From NCBI RefSeq assembly GCF_003402235.1, contig NZ_QEWO01000009.1:1-64000 (forward strand): a DNA stretch of 64,000 nt, given 5' to 3'. Below the pieces are notes generated by a model that searched no databases, was not told the origin of the DNA, and saw only the letters and a program-made list of their open reading frames with translations. Position numbers and translations under genes: made by a program. The DNA comes from Parahaliea mediterranea. Its GTDB lineage: Bacteria > Pseudomonadota > Gammaproteobacteria > Pseudomonadales > Halieaceae. Positions 49,998 to 58,348 of this stretch are shown piece by piece (the stretch's first letter is position 1; the number at the start of each line of letters is the position of its first letter).

Positions 49998-50432
49998 ATG
50001 AAAACACTTATCACAGCACTGACCCTAACCACCCTCATTTCAGCTCCGGCATTTTCCCAGGGCATGCACCAGCACGAGGGGATGAAAATGAACGACTCGA
50101 TGCAAGCCCAAGAAGCGCAGACATCCGCCATGCACGCTCAAATGGAAAAGATGAAGTCGCTCATGGAACGCATCAAGTCTGAGCAGGATCCCCAGGCTCG
50201 GGAAAAATTGATGAAGGAACACATGGCCATTATGGAAGAAGGCATGCAATTGATGAACAAGGGAATGACAGATGACCCCAACGCGGATGCTATGAACTCG
50301 GAAAAACGCATGAACATGATGAGCGACCGCATGGACATGATGCAGCAGATGATGGAACAAATGATGGGTCAGATGATGGAGCAAAAAGGTATGGGCGGCC
50401 AGACTTCCGGGCAGGGCATGCCTCATATGTAG
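49998..50432 (+). CDS. Met-rich periplasmic protein
   Basis: A 144-residue secreted protein with signal peptide (about 1-20, ending in PAFSQ). The mature part is helical and very rich in Met, especially near the end, where MM pairs recur every three to four residues. His residues frame the start (MHQHEG). Such Met clusters bind Cu(I)/Ag(I). Probably a periplasmic metal buffer that works with the ATPase and Cus pump; function inferred from composition and context. Confidence 0.75.
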   Translation: MKTLITALTLTTLISAPAFSQGMHQHEGMKMNDSMQAQEAQTSAMHAQMEKMKSLMERIKSEQDPQAREKLMKEHMAIMEEGMQLMNKGMTDDPNADAMNSEKRMNMMSDRMDMMQQMMEQMMGQMMEQKGMGGQTSGQGMPHM

Positions 50433-50475
50433 GCGAACCTGATAGCCCCAGGCCACCGACTTAATGACATCGCCA

Positions 50476-50759
50476 ATGAACACAGATCACCACAACAGGA
50501 GAATCATGGAGGTGACGAAGCAGGTTTTATCAACGGGAAGTCCCTGTTCATCGCCTGTGGTTTTGACACGTTCGCGCTTCTACTTCTGGTACAGAAGCAT
50601 AGGGCGCAGCTGATGGGAATGTTGATCTACCTGATCCTGCGGCATCTGATGCTCTTGGCAATGCGCCGGGAGCAAAAGCGCTTGGATCGGCAATTCGGTG
50701 ACCCATGGCGTCGGCACACCACTTTCACGACAGGCTTTTGGCCTGCGTGGCGCTTCTGA
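50476..50759 (+). pseudogene. Remnant of a DUF2933 gene joined to a methyltransferase C-terminus
   Basis: From the ATG at 50476 the frame starts MNTDHHN, typical of DUF2933, but then leads into unrelated sequence. The continuation lies in another frame (from about 50499): NHGGDEAGF, then a hydrophobic helix, then QKHRAQLMGMLIYLILRHLMLL, which fits the second DUF2933 helix with the EHRAH-type block. That frame ends with REQKRLDRQFGDPWRRH up to 50759, which resembles the C-terminus of ICMT-type methyltransferases. So one frameshift plus a deletion seem to have fused two genes. No start codon serves the second frame before 50613. Confidence 0.65.
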
Positions 50760-50799
50760 AGTTGAAGGATCGTTCATTCATGAACAGAGAGTCTATTCC

Positions 50800-52302
50800 A
50801 TGGAAACCCTGAAAGTGATTGACATTGGCATCAATACGCATCAGGAGCCTGTCATCTACATGCGCAGTGACTGCCTTGTCTGCCGTGCTGAAGGGTTTGT
50901 CGCCAGCACCAGGGTGTCTGTGAATCACAATGGCAACACCACCATCGCCACCTTGAACGTAGTGGATGATTCTGTACTAGCTCACGGGGAGGCGGGCCTG
51001 TCAAAAGTCGCCCTTAGCCGTCTGGACGTTGCCCCCGGACAAACCATCCGTGTTACCCATGCGCCGGTCGTTCGTTCCGTCGCCAGCGTACGGAAAAAAA
51101 CCTTCGGCCACAAACTCAGTGGTGACGAACTCGCGGCCATCATCGAAGATATCAATGCCCATCGCTACAGCGACATTGAAATCGCCAGTTTTCTGAGTGT
51201 TTGCGCCGGCAACCGCCTGGATATTGATGAAATCATCGGCCTTACCAACGCCATGGTGGCTTGTGGACAGGTCCTGTCCTGGCCCGGGCATGACATGGTA
51301 CTGGATAAGCACTGCATCGGCGGATTGCCGGGCAACAGAACCACACCACTTGTGGTGTCCGTCGTCAGCGCTGCTGGATTTCTGATGCCCAAGACGTCGT
51401 CCCGCGCCATTACCTCCCCGGCAGGCACTGCGGACACCATGGAGACACTGATGGACGTGGATCTGGCGTTGCCGGCAATCCGCCGGGTGGTGGCCCACGC
51501 AGGTGCCTGTCTCGCCTGGGGCGGTGCAGTCAATCTCAGCCCGGCAGATGACTTGTTGATTCGCATTGAACGCGCCCTGGATCTCGACGGCGAAGGGCAA
51601 ATGGTCGCATCCGTGTTGTCCAAGAAAATCGCCGCTGGCGCCACCCATGCCATTGTGGACATTCCGGTGGGAGAAACTGCAAAAACCCGTACTCTCAAGG
51701 ACGCTGAACGGCTGTCGTCATTGTTTACCCAAGTGGGAGCGGAGTGTGGAATCCATATTCTCTGCGTGATATCCGATGGCCTGCAACCCGTGGGTCGGGG
51801 AATCGGACCTGCCGAAGAAGCAAGAGATGTTCTCGCGGTACTTCGTAATGAAACAGATGCTCCCCAGGATCTGCGGGAGCGGGCATTGTTTCTGTCGGCC
51901 AAGCTGCTGATGTTGGCCAGGAATTGTGCGCTTGAGACGGCGCATGAGGAAGCCCGTACACTGCTCGACAACGGTTCCGCGTGGCAACAATTTCAGCGCA
52001 TTGCCACTGCCCAAGGCGGACTGAAAACGTTACCCGAAGCCAGATTCCAACATGAAGAGTATGCTGGTAAACGCGGCATCATTGCCAGAATCGACAACAG
52101 GCAGCTGTCGCGCCTGGCGAAACTGGCTGGCGCGCCTTTTTCTCCCGCAGCCGGATTGCGGTTGCACGTCCAGCTGGGTAGCCAGGTGGAACCCACGTCG
52201 CCACTGTTCACTCTGTTTGCCGATAGCGGGGGCGAACGGGACTATGCCCTGGATTACTACCGGCACCAGGCGGCAATCTTTTCCATCGAGGAATCCCTAT
52301 GA
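50800..52302 (+). CDS. AMP (nucleoside monophosphate) phosphorylase, archaeal type
   Basis: A 500-residue protein of the thymidine/AMP phosphorylase family (TIGR02645 type). It has the extra N-terminal domain seen in archaeal AMP phosphorylase and the signature SSRAITSPAGTADTME. Archaeal homologues turn NMP plus phosphate into base and ribose-1,5-bisphosphate. The ATG at 50800 gives the usual length. The frame stays open further upstream, but that part lies over the pseudogene. The stop overlaps the PRPP synthetase start by 4 bases. Substrate range is unverified; bacterial members are often labelled thymidine phosphorylase. Confidence 0.85.
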   Translation: METLKVIDIGINTHQEPVIYMRSDCLVCRAEGFVASTRVSVNHNGNTTIATLNVVDDSVLAHGEAGLSKVALSRLDVAPGQTIRVTHAPVVRSVASVRKKTFGHKLSGDELAAIIEDINAHRYSDIEIASFLSVCAGNRLDIDEIIGLTNAMVACGQVLSWPGHDMVLDKHCIGGLPGNRTTPLVVSVVSAAGFLMPKTSSRAITSPAGTADTMETLMDVDLALPAIRRVVAHAGACLAWGGAVNLSPADDLLIRIERALDLDGEGQMVASVLSKKIAAGATHAIVDIPVGETAKTRTLKDAERLSSLFTQVGAECGIHILCVISDGLQPVGRGIGPAEEARDVLAVLRNETDAPQDLRERALFLSAKLLMLARNCALETAHEEARTLLDNGSAWQQFQRIATAQGGLKTLPEARFQHEEYAGKRGIIARIDNRQLSRLAKLAGAPFSPAAGLRLHVQLGSQVEPTSPLFTLFADSGGERDYALDYYRHQAAIFSIEESL

Positions 52303-53225
52303 CTGTACCTGACATGTCACAGCAGCCGAACGCGCTGGCGTTTTCTCTGAATCTTCATCCCTTGGCCACTAGTCTCGAAGAGGCGATAGGTGCCGAATCG
52401 GGGCGTATTGAAAGTCGTTCCTTCCCCGATGGGGAGACCTATCTGAAAGTGCTGTCTTCCGTCCGCGGTCGTCCCTGCCTGATCGTTGAAGAACTCTCTC
52501 ATCCCAATGCCAAGTATCTGCCGTTGGTCTTCCTCTCCGAGACGCTGCGTGAACTCGGCGCCGCTTCCGTGGGACTGGTGGCGCCTTACCTGAGTTACAT
52601 GAGGCAGGATCGGAGGTTCGTCGACGGTGAAGCTGTCACCTCCCGTCTGTTCGCCCGCTCCCTATCCCGCCATTTCGATTGGCTGGTCACGGTGGATCCC
52701 CACCTGCATCGTTACCATGCTCTTGACGAGATATATTCGATTCCCAGCCAAGTGGTTCAGGGGGCGCCAGCGTTGTCAAGGTGGCTCAAAACCCAGGACC
52801 AGCTGTTGCTGGTCGGGCCGGACGAGGAAAGCCGCCAGTGGGTGTCGAAAATCGCCCACTACAGCGGGCATCCCTATGTGGTCGCCGCCAAGGAGCGTCA
52901 TGGCGACCGCAAGGTCAAAGTCATATTACAGCCTCTGGACGATTTCCACGGGAGAACGCCAATCATTATCGACGACGTCATCTCCAGCGGACAAACCATC
53001 CTGGAATGCATGAAAGCACTGCAATTCCAAGGCTTTCACAATATCCAGTGCGCGGCCGTTCATGGCATTTTTGCCGACGGCGCAGATGAAGCGCTCATGG
53101 TAGCCGGTGTTGAATCATTGATTACCACCAATACTATCCCCCATGCCTCCAACGCGGTTGATATAACAGCCTTGCTGGTAAAACCGGTGATGCAATTTCT
53201 GCGCAGCCTGGAGAAGACGACATGA
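52299..53225 (+). CDS. Ribose-phosphate pyrophosphokinase (PRPP synthetase) homologue
   Basis: A 308-residue enzyme of the Prs family. The PRPP-binding loop reads IIIDDVISSGQTI and the catalytic flexible loop has AAKERHGDRK. The PYLSYMRQDRRFVDGEAVTS block and the loop sequence are closer to archaeal-type enzymes than to the core bacterial Prs (usual loop DDIVDTAGT). It is therefore a second, probably specialised Prs. It is locked by 4-base overlaps between the AMP phosphorylase and the RNase genes. Confidence 0.88.
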   Translation: MTVPDMSQQPNALAFSLNLHPLATSLEEAIGAESGRIESRSFPDGETYLKVLSSVRGRPCLIVEELSHPNAKYLPLVFLSETLRELGAASVGLVAPYLSYMRQDRRFVDGEAVTSRLFARSLSRHFDWLVTVDPHLHRYHALDEIYSIPSQVVQGAPALSRWLKTQDQLLLVGPDEESRQWVSKIAHYSGHPYVVAAKERHGDRKVKVILQPLDDFHGRTPIIIDDVISSGQTILECMKALQFQGFHNIQCAAVHGIFADGADEALMVAGVESLITTNTIPHASNAVDITALLVKPVMQFLRSLEKTT

Positions 53226-54577
53226 AAATCACATTCCTGGGCGGAACCGAAACGGTTACTGGATCGAAATTCCTGCTCGAAACCGTAAGCACGCGCGTCC
53301 TGATCGACTGCGGGCTTTTCCAGGGTTACAAGTGGCTGCGGGAACGTAACTGGCAAGCTCCGCCTGTGGATATCGATACTCTCGATGGCATTATGTTGAC
53401 CCACGCGCATCTGGATCATTCAGGCTACATACCCGTAATGTATCAACGAGGCTATAGGAGGCCGGTGTATACGCATCATGCGACCAAGGCCCTGTGTGAA
53501 ATTCTGCTGGAGGACAGCGGCCACATTCAGGAAGAAGACGCCAAGTTCTTCAATCGGCACAAGCTTGGCAAACATGCTCACCCGGAACCGCTGTACGACA
53601 AAGCCACTGCCAAGGCGAGCCTGAGTCTGTTTCGATCGGTTGAATTTGGAGAGGTGGTCACAATTGGCGATATCCACTTTCACTTGCAGCCCGCTGGCCA
53701 CATTCTCGGCGCTGCCAGCATCATCGCGGAAAGCGGAGGCAAGGTCGTTGGCTTTTCCGGCGATGTAGGCCGACAGGACGATATTCTGATGCGTCCACCC
53801 GAACCCTTGCCCAGACTCGATATGCTATTGCTGGAATCCACCTATGGCAATCGGCGTCACGATCAGGAAAATCCCGCTGAGCGACTCGCACACATTGTCA
53901 ATCGGGTGGCCGCCAGCGGCGGTGTGTTGCTGATTCCCGCCTTTGCCGTGGGCAGAGCCCAGGCATTGCAACATGCACTGACTGGCCTGATGGATTCCGG
54001 CAAGATTCCCCGGCTACCCATTTTTCTGGACAGTCCGATGGCTATCAATGTCTCGGACATCTATTGTCACTATATCGATCAGCATCGCTTGCAAACCGAA
54101 CAATGCATGCGCATGTGCGAGAACGTCGCCTATACCCGTTCCGTGGATGAATCAAAGGCCCTGGCTGGCAAGGCTTTTCCCCACATCATCATCGCCGGCA
54201 GCGGCATGGCGACAGGCGGGCGCATTCTGCACCATTTCAAGCGGCTGTTGAGCAATGCCAGAACGACCGTCTTGTTCAGCGGCTATCAGGCCGGGGGAAC
54301 CCGGGGAGCCAAGATGCTCGAAGGTGCTGAGTCGGTGAAGATCCACGGGCAATGGATTCCGTTGCGCGCCAGGGTGGAGATGATACCGGCGCTGTCCGGC
54401 CATGCCGATTATGTGGAACTCACCCAGTGGTTGGGGGCTTCCGATTTATCCCCTTCCACCCCTATCAAGCTGATTCACGGAGACCCGGAGGCACTGGAAG
54501 GATTGCGAAACCATCTCCGTGCGCATACCGATTTTTCCGTCGATGTCGCCAGCTATCGATCAATCGTCACTGTGTGA
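53222..54577 (+). CDS. Metallo-beta-lactamase/beta-CASP ribonuclease-like protein
   Basis: A 451-residue protein with the zinc-binding THAHLDHSG motif, HILGAAS, the SGDVGR and ESTYGNR blocks, then the beta-CASP domain (PAFAVGRAQ, SGMATGGRILHH, SGYQAGGTRG) and the final SGHAD. This is the layout of exo/endonucleases of the CPSF/Ysh1-like class and is annotated as RNA-processing in many bacteria. It overlaps the Prs homologue by 4 bases, so it may feed RNA-derived nucleotides to AMP phosphorylase; this is inference. Confidence 0.9.
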   Translation: MKITFLGGTETVTGSKFLLETVSTRVLIDCGLFQGYKWLRERNWQAPPVDIDTLDGIMLTHAHLDHSGYIPVMYQRGYRRPVYTHHATKALCEILLEDSGHIQEEDAKFFNRHKLGKHAHPEPLYDKATAKASLSLFRSVEFGEVVTIGDIHFHLQPAGHILGAASIIAESGGKVVGFSGDVGRQDDILMRPPEPLPRLDMLLLESTYGNRRHDQENPAERLAHIVNRVAASGGVLLIPAFAVGRAQALQHALTGLMDSGKIPRLPIFLDSPMAINVSDIYCHYIDQHRLQTEQCMRMCENVAYTRSVDESKALAGKAFPHIIIAGSGMATGGRILHHFKRLLSNARTTVLFSGYQAGGTRGAKMLEGAESVKIHGQWIPLRARVEMIPALSGHADYVELTQWLGASDLSPSTPIKLIHGDPEALEGLRNHLRAHTDFSVDVASYRSIVTV

Positions 54578-54602
54578 TTCTAAGGAGCCTGATACCACTA
54601 CT

Positions 54603-56078
54603 ATGAGAACAGACAAGAACAACATGGAGCCATCGCTGTTCGTCATTTTTGGCGCTACCGGCGATCTATCCAGGCGCAAACTCCTTCCTGCCTTGGCGCG
54701 TTTAGACGAGAGCAGTCAGCTTCACGAGCGCTTTAATATTCTTGCGGTTGGTCGCTATTGCCTGGATGAAAATGACTTTCGGGCAACGGTGCGCGATGCT
54801 CTTCAGGCGGCAGGAATCTCTGCCGAACGATCCCTGTCCTTCGTAGCGCGAATTCATTACCAACCCATCTTCGAAGGCAATGACGGTGACTATCAAGAGC
54901 TTGCCCAACGCCTGACCGAACTCGACAAACTATTCGACATCCCACATAACCATGCCTTTTATCTAGCGCTGCCACCGCAGGCTCTTTCATCTACGGTTGC
55001 AGGCCTCGCCGCCGCAAAGCTTAACCGCAACGGTCAGGGCTGGACGCGACTGGTGGTTGAAAAGCCGTTTGGCAGGGATTTTATTTCTGCCCGAGCACTG
55101 AACAAGCTTATCCATGAGCACTTCGATGAGAGTCAGATTTATCGCATCGATCACTATCTCGGCAAGACAACAGTACAGAATCTGCTTGTTTTCCGTCTTG
55201 CCAACGCCTTTATCGAGTCATCGTGGAATCGCGACCGCATTGATGCCGTGCAGATCACGGTAGGAGAAGAGATCGGGGTCGATAGACGCGGCGAGTACTA
55301 TAACTCCACAGGGGCGTTGCGGGATATGGTGCAGAACCATCTCACCCAGTTACTTACCCTGGTGGCCATGGATACACCCGCATCCTTTTCAGCCGATGCT
55401 ATCCACAATGAAAAGATCAAGGTCCTTAACAGTATCAGACCCATTACCACTGCCAACGCGATACTTGGCCAGTACACCGCAGGCAAGATGCGAGGCAAGG
55501 CGATAAAGGGTTATCTGCAGGAAAGCGGCATTCCAGCCGACTCACAAACTGAAACATTCATTGCCCTCAAGCTATATATCGATTCATGGCGATGGCAGGG
55601 GGTACCGTTCTACCTGCGCACCGGGAAGCGAATGCCTCACAAGCTTTCCCAGATTGCCGTTCGCTTCCGCGAAGCTCCCATAAAGTTTTTTGAACAATAT
55701 GGATGCGCTGGCGCCACCAGTAATGTCCTCATCATAAACTTGCAACCTGACGAGGGCTTCTCATTCTTTTTCTCCATCAAGCGTCCCGGAACGACCCTGG
55801 GCCTGGAGCGCATCCCCCTCCGTTTTCAGTACGCAGACCACTTCAATGGCGGCATTCCCGATTCCTACCAAGCGCTGCTTCTCGACATTCTCATCGGCGA
55901 CCAGTCCCTCTTCGTCCATTGGAAAGAGGTTGAAGAATCGTGGCGAATATATACCCCAGTCATCGATCACCCGCAGAAAGTGAACCTCTATCCAGCGGGC
56001 ACATGGGGTCCCATGGAAGCGAATGTTTTTTCTATTTCTGAATGCGCTCTTGAGATGGGATGCAAGACATGTGCGTAA
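54603..56078 (+). CDS. zwf: Glucose-6-phosphate 1-dehydrogenase
   Basis: Oxidises glucose-6-phosphate with NAD(P)+ at the entry to the oxidative pentose phosphate pathway. The 491-residue protein has the N-terminal GATGDLSRRKL, the EKPFGRD block and the active-site RIDHYLGK. The ATG at 54603 is used; an ATG at 54624 is possible. It starts 25 bases after the beta-CASP gene. gnd follows 48 bases later. This is an island copy, separate from any core zwf. Confidence 0.94.
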   Translation: MRTDKNNMEPSLFVIFGATGDLSRRKLLPALARLDESSQLHERFNILAVGRYCLDENDFRATVRDALQAAGISAERSLSFVARIHYQPIFEGNDGDYQELAQRLTELDKLFDIPHNHAFYLALPPQALSSTVAGLAAAKLNRNGQGWTRLVVEKPFGRDFISARALNKLIHEHFDESQIYRIDHYLGKTTVQNLLVFRLANAFIESSWNRDRIDAVQITVGEEIGVDRRGEYYNSTGALRDMVQNHLTQLLTLVAMDTPASFSADAIHNEKIKVLNSIRPITTANAILGQYTAGKMRGKAIKGYLQESGIPADSQTETFIALKLYIDSWRWQGVPFYLRTGKRMPHKLSQIAVRFREAPIKFFEQYGCAGATSNVLIINLQPDEGFSFFFSIKRPGTTLGLERIPLRFQYADHFNGGIPDSYQALLLDILIGDQSLFVHWKEVEESWRIYTPVIDHPQKVNLYPAGTWGPMEANVFSISECALEMGCKTCA

Positions 56079-56126
56079 TCGGAATTCCAGTGCTGAATGT
56101 GCCATTGTCCGATGTGGAGAGACACC

Positions 56127-57548
56127 ATGACTGAAAAAAAGGAATACGAGTTTGGCGTGATCGGAATGGCAGTGATGGGTCGAAATCTGGCCTTGAACAT
56201 GACGGATCACGGAATCCGAGTGGCAGTGTACAACCGCAGCTCCGAACCTACCGAGACGGCGGTCAAACTAAGCGGCGGCAAGCTCCACGGCACCTCATCT
56301 CTCGTGGAGCTGGTGAGTTCATTGGGGCGACCGCGCAAAATCCTGTTGATGATTAAGGCAGGCGAGGCTATCGATGCAGTCATGGAGCAACTGGCGCCGC
56401 TTCTGGATGCAGGCGATATTGTCATCGACGGTGGTAACTCCTGGTATGAAGACACCCGTCGCCGCGAAAAGAATTACCTCAGCGCCGGGATAAAGTTCTT
56501 TGGCGTGGGCGTATCCGGTGGCGTTGACGGCGCCAGACATGGACCCTCGCTAATGCCGGGCGGTGATCGCACAGCGTACCAGGCACTCAAACCAGTCTTT
56601 GAGGCGATCGCCGCCAGAACCGAATCCGGTCCTTGCGTGACCTATGTCGGCCCTGACGGGGCCGGCCATTTTGTGAAGATGGTACATAACGGCATAGAGT
56701 ATGCCGACATGCAATTCATTGCCGAGGCCTACCACTTACTCAAAGATGTGGCAGGCCTGAACCCCGATAAACTGGAGGATGTTTTCAACGAGTGGAATTT
56801 GGGGCCGCTGGAATCATTCTTGATCGAAATCACGGCGAAGATATTCGCTGTTAAAGATCCCGAAAGTGGTGGGTATCTAGTAGATCAGATTCTGGATAGC
56901 GCTGAGCAAAAGGGAACCGGCCTTTGGACCGCCAGAGTGGCTCTGGAACAGGGCGTGGCCATTCCCAGCATCATTGCCGCTATCGATGCCCGGGCGCTGT
57001 CCTCCCGAAAAGCGGAACGGGTTCGCGCCAGCAGATTGTTACCAGGCCCTAAACTCACAAGACACATGGGCGATACTCGAAAACTCATTCAGCAGATACA
57101 TGATGCCCTCCTCGCTTCGAAAGTTGTCGCCTACGCCCAAGGCTTGTCCCTTATCGGTACGTTGTCATCGAGGAACGCCTGGGGTATCGATCTAGGTGAA
57201 ATCGCCCGCATCTGGAAAGGCGGCTGTATCATCCGAGCCCGTCTCCTCGATCTCGTTACCCAGGCTTATGATCGTGATAACGCACTTCCAAACCTCCTTC
57301 TGGACGCAGGAATTCGCGAGGTGATCGAGTCGCGGCAGGTGGCCTGGCGAGAGGTGGTATGCCTTGCACAAACTCATGGCATCCCCGTCCCGGCAATGGC
57401 CTCGGGACTCGCGTATTACGATAGCTATCGTTGCGCGGAGTTACCGCAGAATCTTATCCAGGCGCAGCGCGACGCCTTCGGCGCCCATACTTATAGACGC
57501 AAAGATGATGGCAGCGGCAAGGTAATTCATACGGAATGGCTGGACTAG
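56127..57548 (+). CDS. gnd: 6-phosphogluconate dehydrogenase, decarboxylating
   Basis: Converts 6-phosphogluconate to ribulose-5-phosphate, CO2 and NADPH. The 473-residue product (ATG 56127, GGAGAG site) has the dinucleotide motif GVIGMAVMGRNLALN, IDGGNSWYEDT, the GVSGGVDGARHGPSLMPGG block and KMVHNGIEYADMQ. Length is as the long dimeric form. With zwf it gives a two-enzyme oxidative branch. The usual third gene, pgl, is not between them. Confidence 0.95.
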   Translation: MTEKKEYEFGVIGMAVMGRNLALNMTDHGIRVAVYNRSSEPTETAVKLSGGKLHGTSSLVELVSSLGRPRKILLMIKAGEAIDAVMEQLAPLLDAGDIVIDGGNSWYEDTRRREKNYLSAGIKFFGVGVSGGVDGARHGPSLMPGGDRTAYQALKPVFEAIAARTESGPCVTYVGPDGAGHFVKMVHNGIEYADMQFIAEAYHLLKDVAGLNPDKLEDVFNEWNLGPLESFLIEITAKIFAVKDPESGGYLVDQILDSAEQKGTGLWTARVALEQGVAIPSIIAAIDARALSSRKAERVRASRLLPGPKLTRHMGDTRKLIQQIHDALLASKVVAYAQGLSLIGTLSSRNAWGIDLGEIARIWKGGCIIRARLLDLVTQAYDRDNALPNLLLDAGIREVIESRQVAWREVVCLAQTHGIPVPAMASGLAYYDSYRCAELPQNLIQAQRDAFGAHTYRRKDDGSGKVIHTEWLD

Positions 57549-57777
57549 AAATGTTGTGTTGGCGCGTTTTCAGCATACTAAGCATTGCGTTTGTCAATGC
57601 TCAGCACACAGGTCAGGTTTACCGCCGGGCTGAGCCAATTTATGAGTCGCACGGAGAATATGGAAGTCGATATTCCCAGTTGATGGAGGTCATGCCTATG
57701 AGATAACCAGATCGCTCACGGTAGCAATTTTAAACCGTACCGAAACCATTAATTTACTGACACGTTGGAGAAAACCT
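57549..57777. other. Non-coding spacer between gnd and the small periplasmic protein gene
   Basis: About 230 bases with no gene. It contains a short inverted repeat (GAATAT and ATATTC, around 57655-57680). A promoter for the downstream gene is expected but none is clear. A GGAG site lies just before the next start. Confidence 0.45.
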
Positions 57778-58143
57778 ATGAAACCTTCAAATATTGCTTT
57801 TGCATTACTCTTCGCAGCAACGCTGGCCGCGCCTTTTCAATTGCACGCGCAAGCCACTGACGAGGCGCCCATCATGGAGCTGTTGGACACCATGGCGGAA
57901 AAACCAGAGCAACACCAGGCCATTGCTGACTACTATCGAAAAATGGCTGCCGAGGCGAGGAACGAGGCCAGTCTGCATGAAAAAATGAAAGGGACCTATC
58001 GCCACAGCCATGCCAAGTTCAAGGGTCAGCCCGCCGGGCAGGCTACTGAACGGCATTGCAAGCGGGTGGTTGAGCTGCAACAGTCAATGGCTGAGGAATA
58101 CGACGCCCTTGCCGAACTGCACGAGAGTGCCACCAAGCAGTAA
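57778..58143 (+). CDS. Small periplasmic helical protein of unknown function
   Basis: A 121-residue protein with a signal peptide (about 1-26, ending in HAQA). The mature part is almost fully helical, charged, with a few His and one Cys (HSHAKF, ERHCKRV). It resembles periplasmic helical-bundle proteins in metal or stress islands, but no named family is certain. It lies between gnd and adh, each over 200 bases away, and is followed by a hairpin, so it may be its own unit. Confidence 0.65.
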   Translation: MKPSNIAFALLFAATLAAPFQLHAQATDEAPIMELLDTMAEKPEQHQAIADYYRKMAAEARNEASLHEKMKGTYRHSHAKFKGQPAGQATERHCKRVVELQQSMAEEYDALAELHESATKQ

Positions 58144-58161
58144 TTTATCGTGACAACGGTA

Positions 58162-58198
58162 ACGCTTCTCTTCCTGGCCTGCGCCAGAGGAGAAGCGT
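58162..58198 (+). terminator. Hairpin after the small periplasmic protein gene
   Basis: ACGCTTCTC (58162-58170) pairs perfectly with GAGAAGCGT (58190-58198), with a further inner CTGGC/GCCAG pairing. It lies 19 bases after the stop. A T run is missing, so terminator strength is doubtful, but the position fits a 3' end. Confidence 0.55.
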
Positions 58199-58348
58199 CT
58201 ACCCACCATCACAACAGCCAGCTAATGAATGGAAGGCTGTGTGAGCTATAGATCATAGATTGAATCGGATGTCAGCCATTTTCATGCCGCTCACGAATTA
58301 TTCTTAGCCGTCAGCAGAAAGAGAGTTTCTATCGAGAGGAGACAGACC

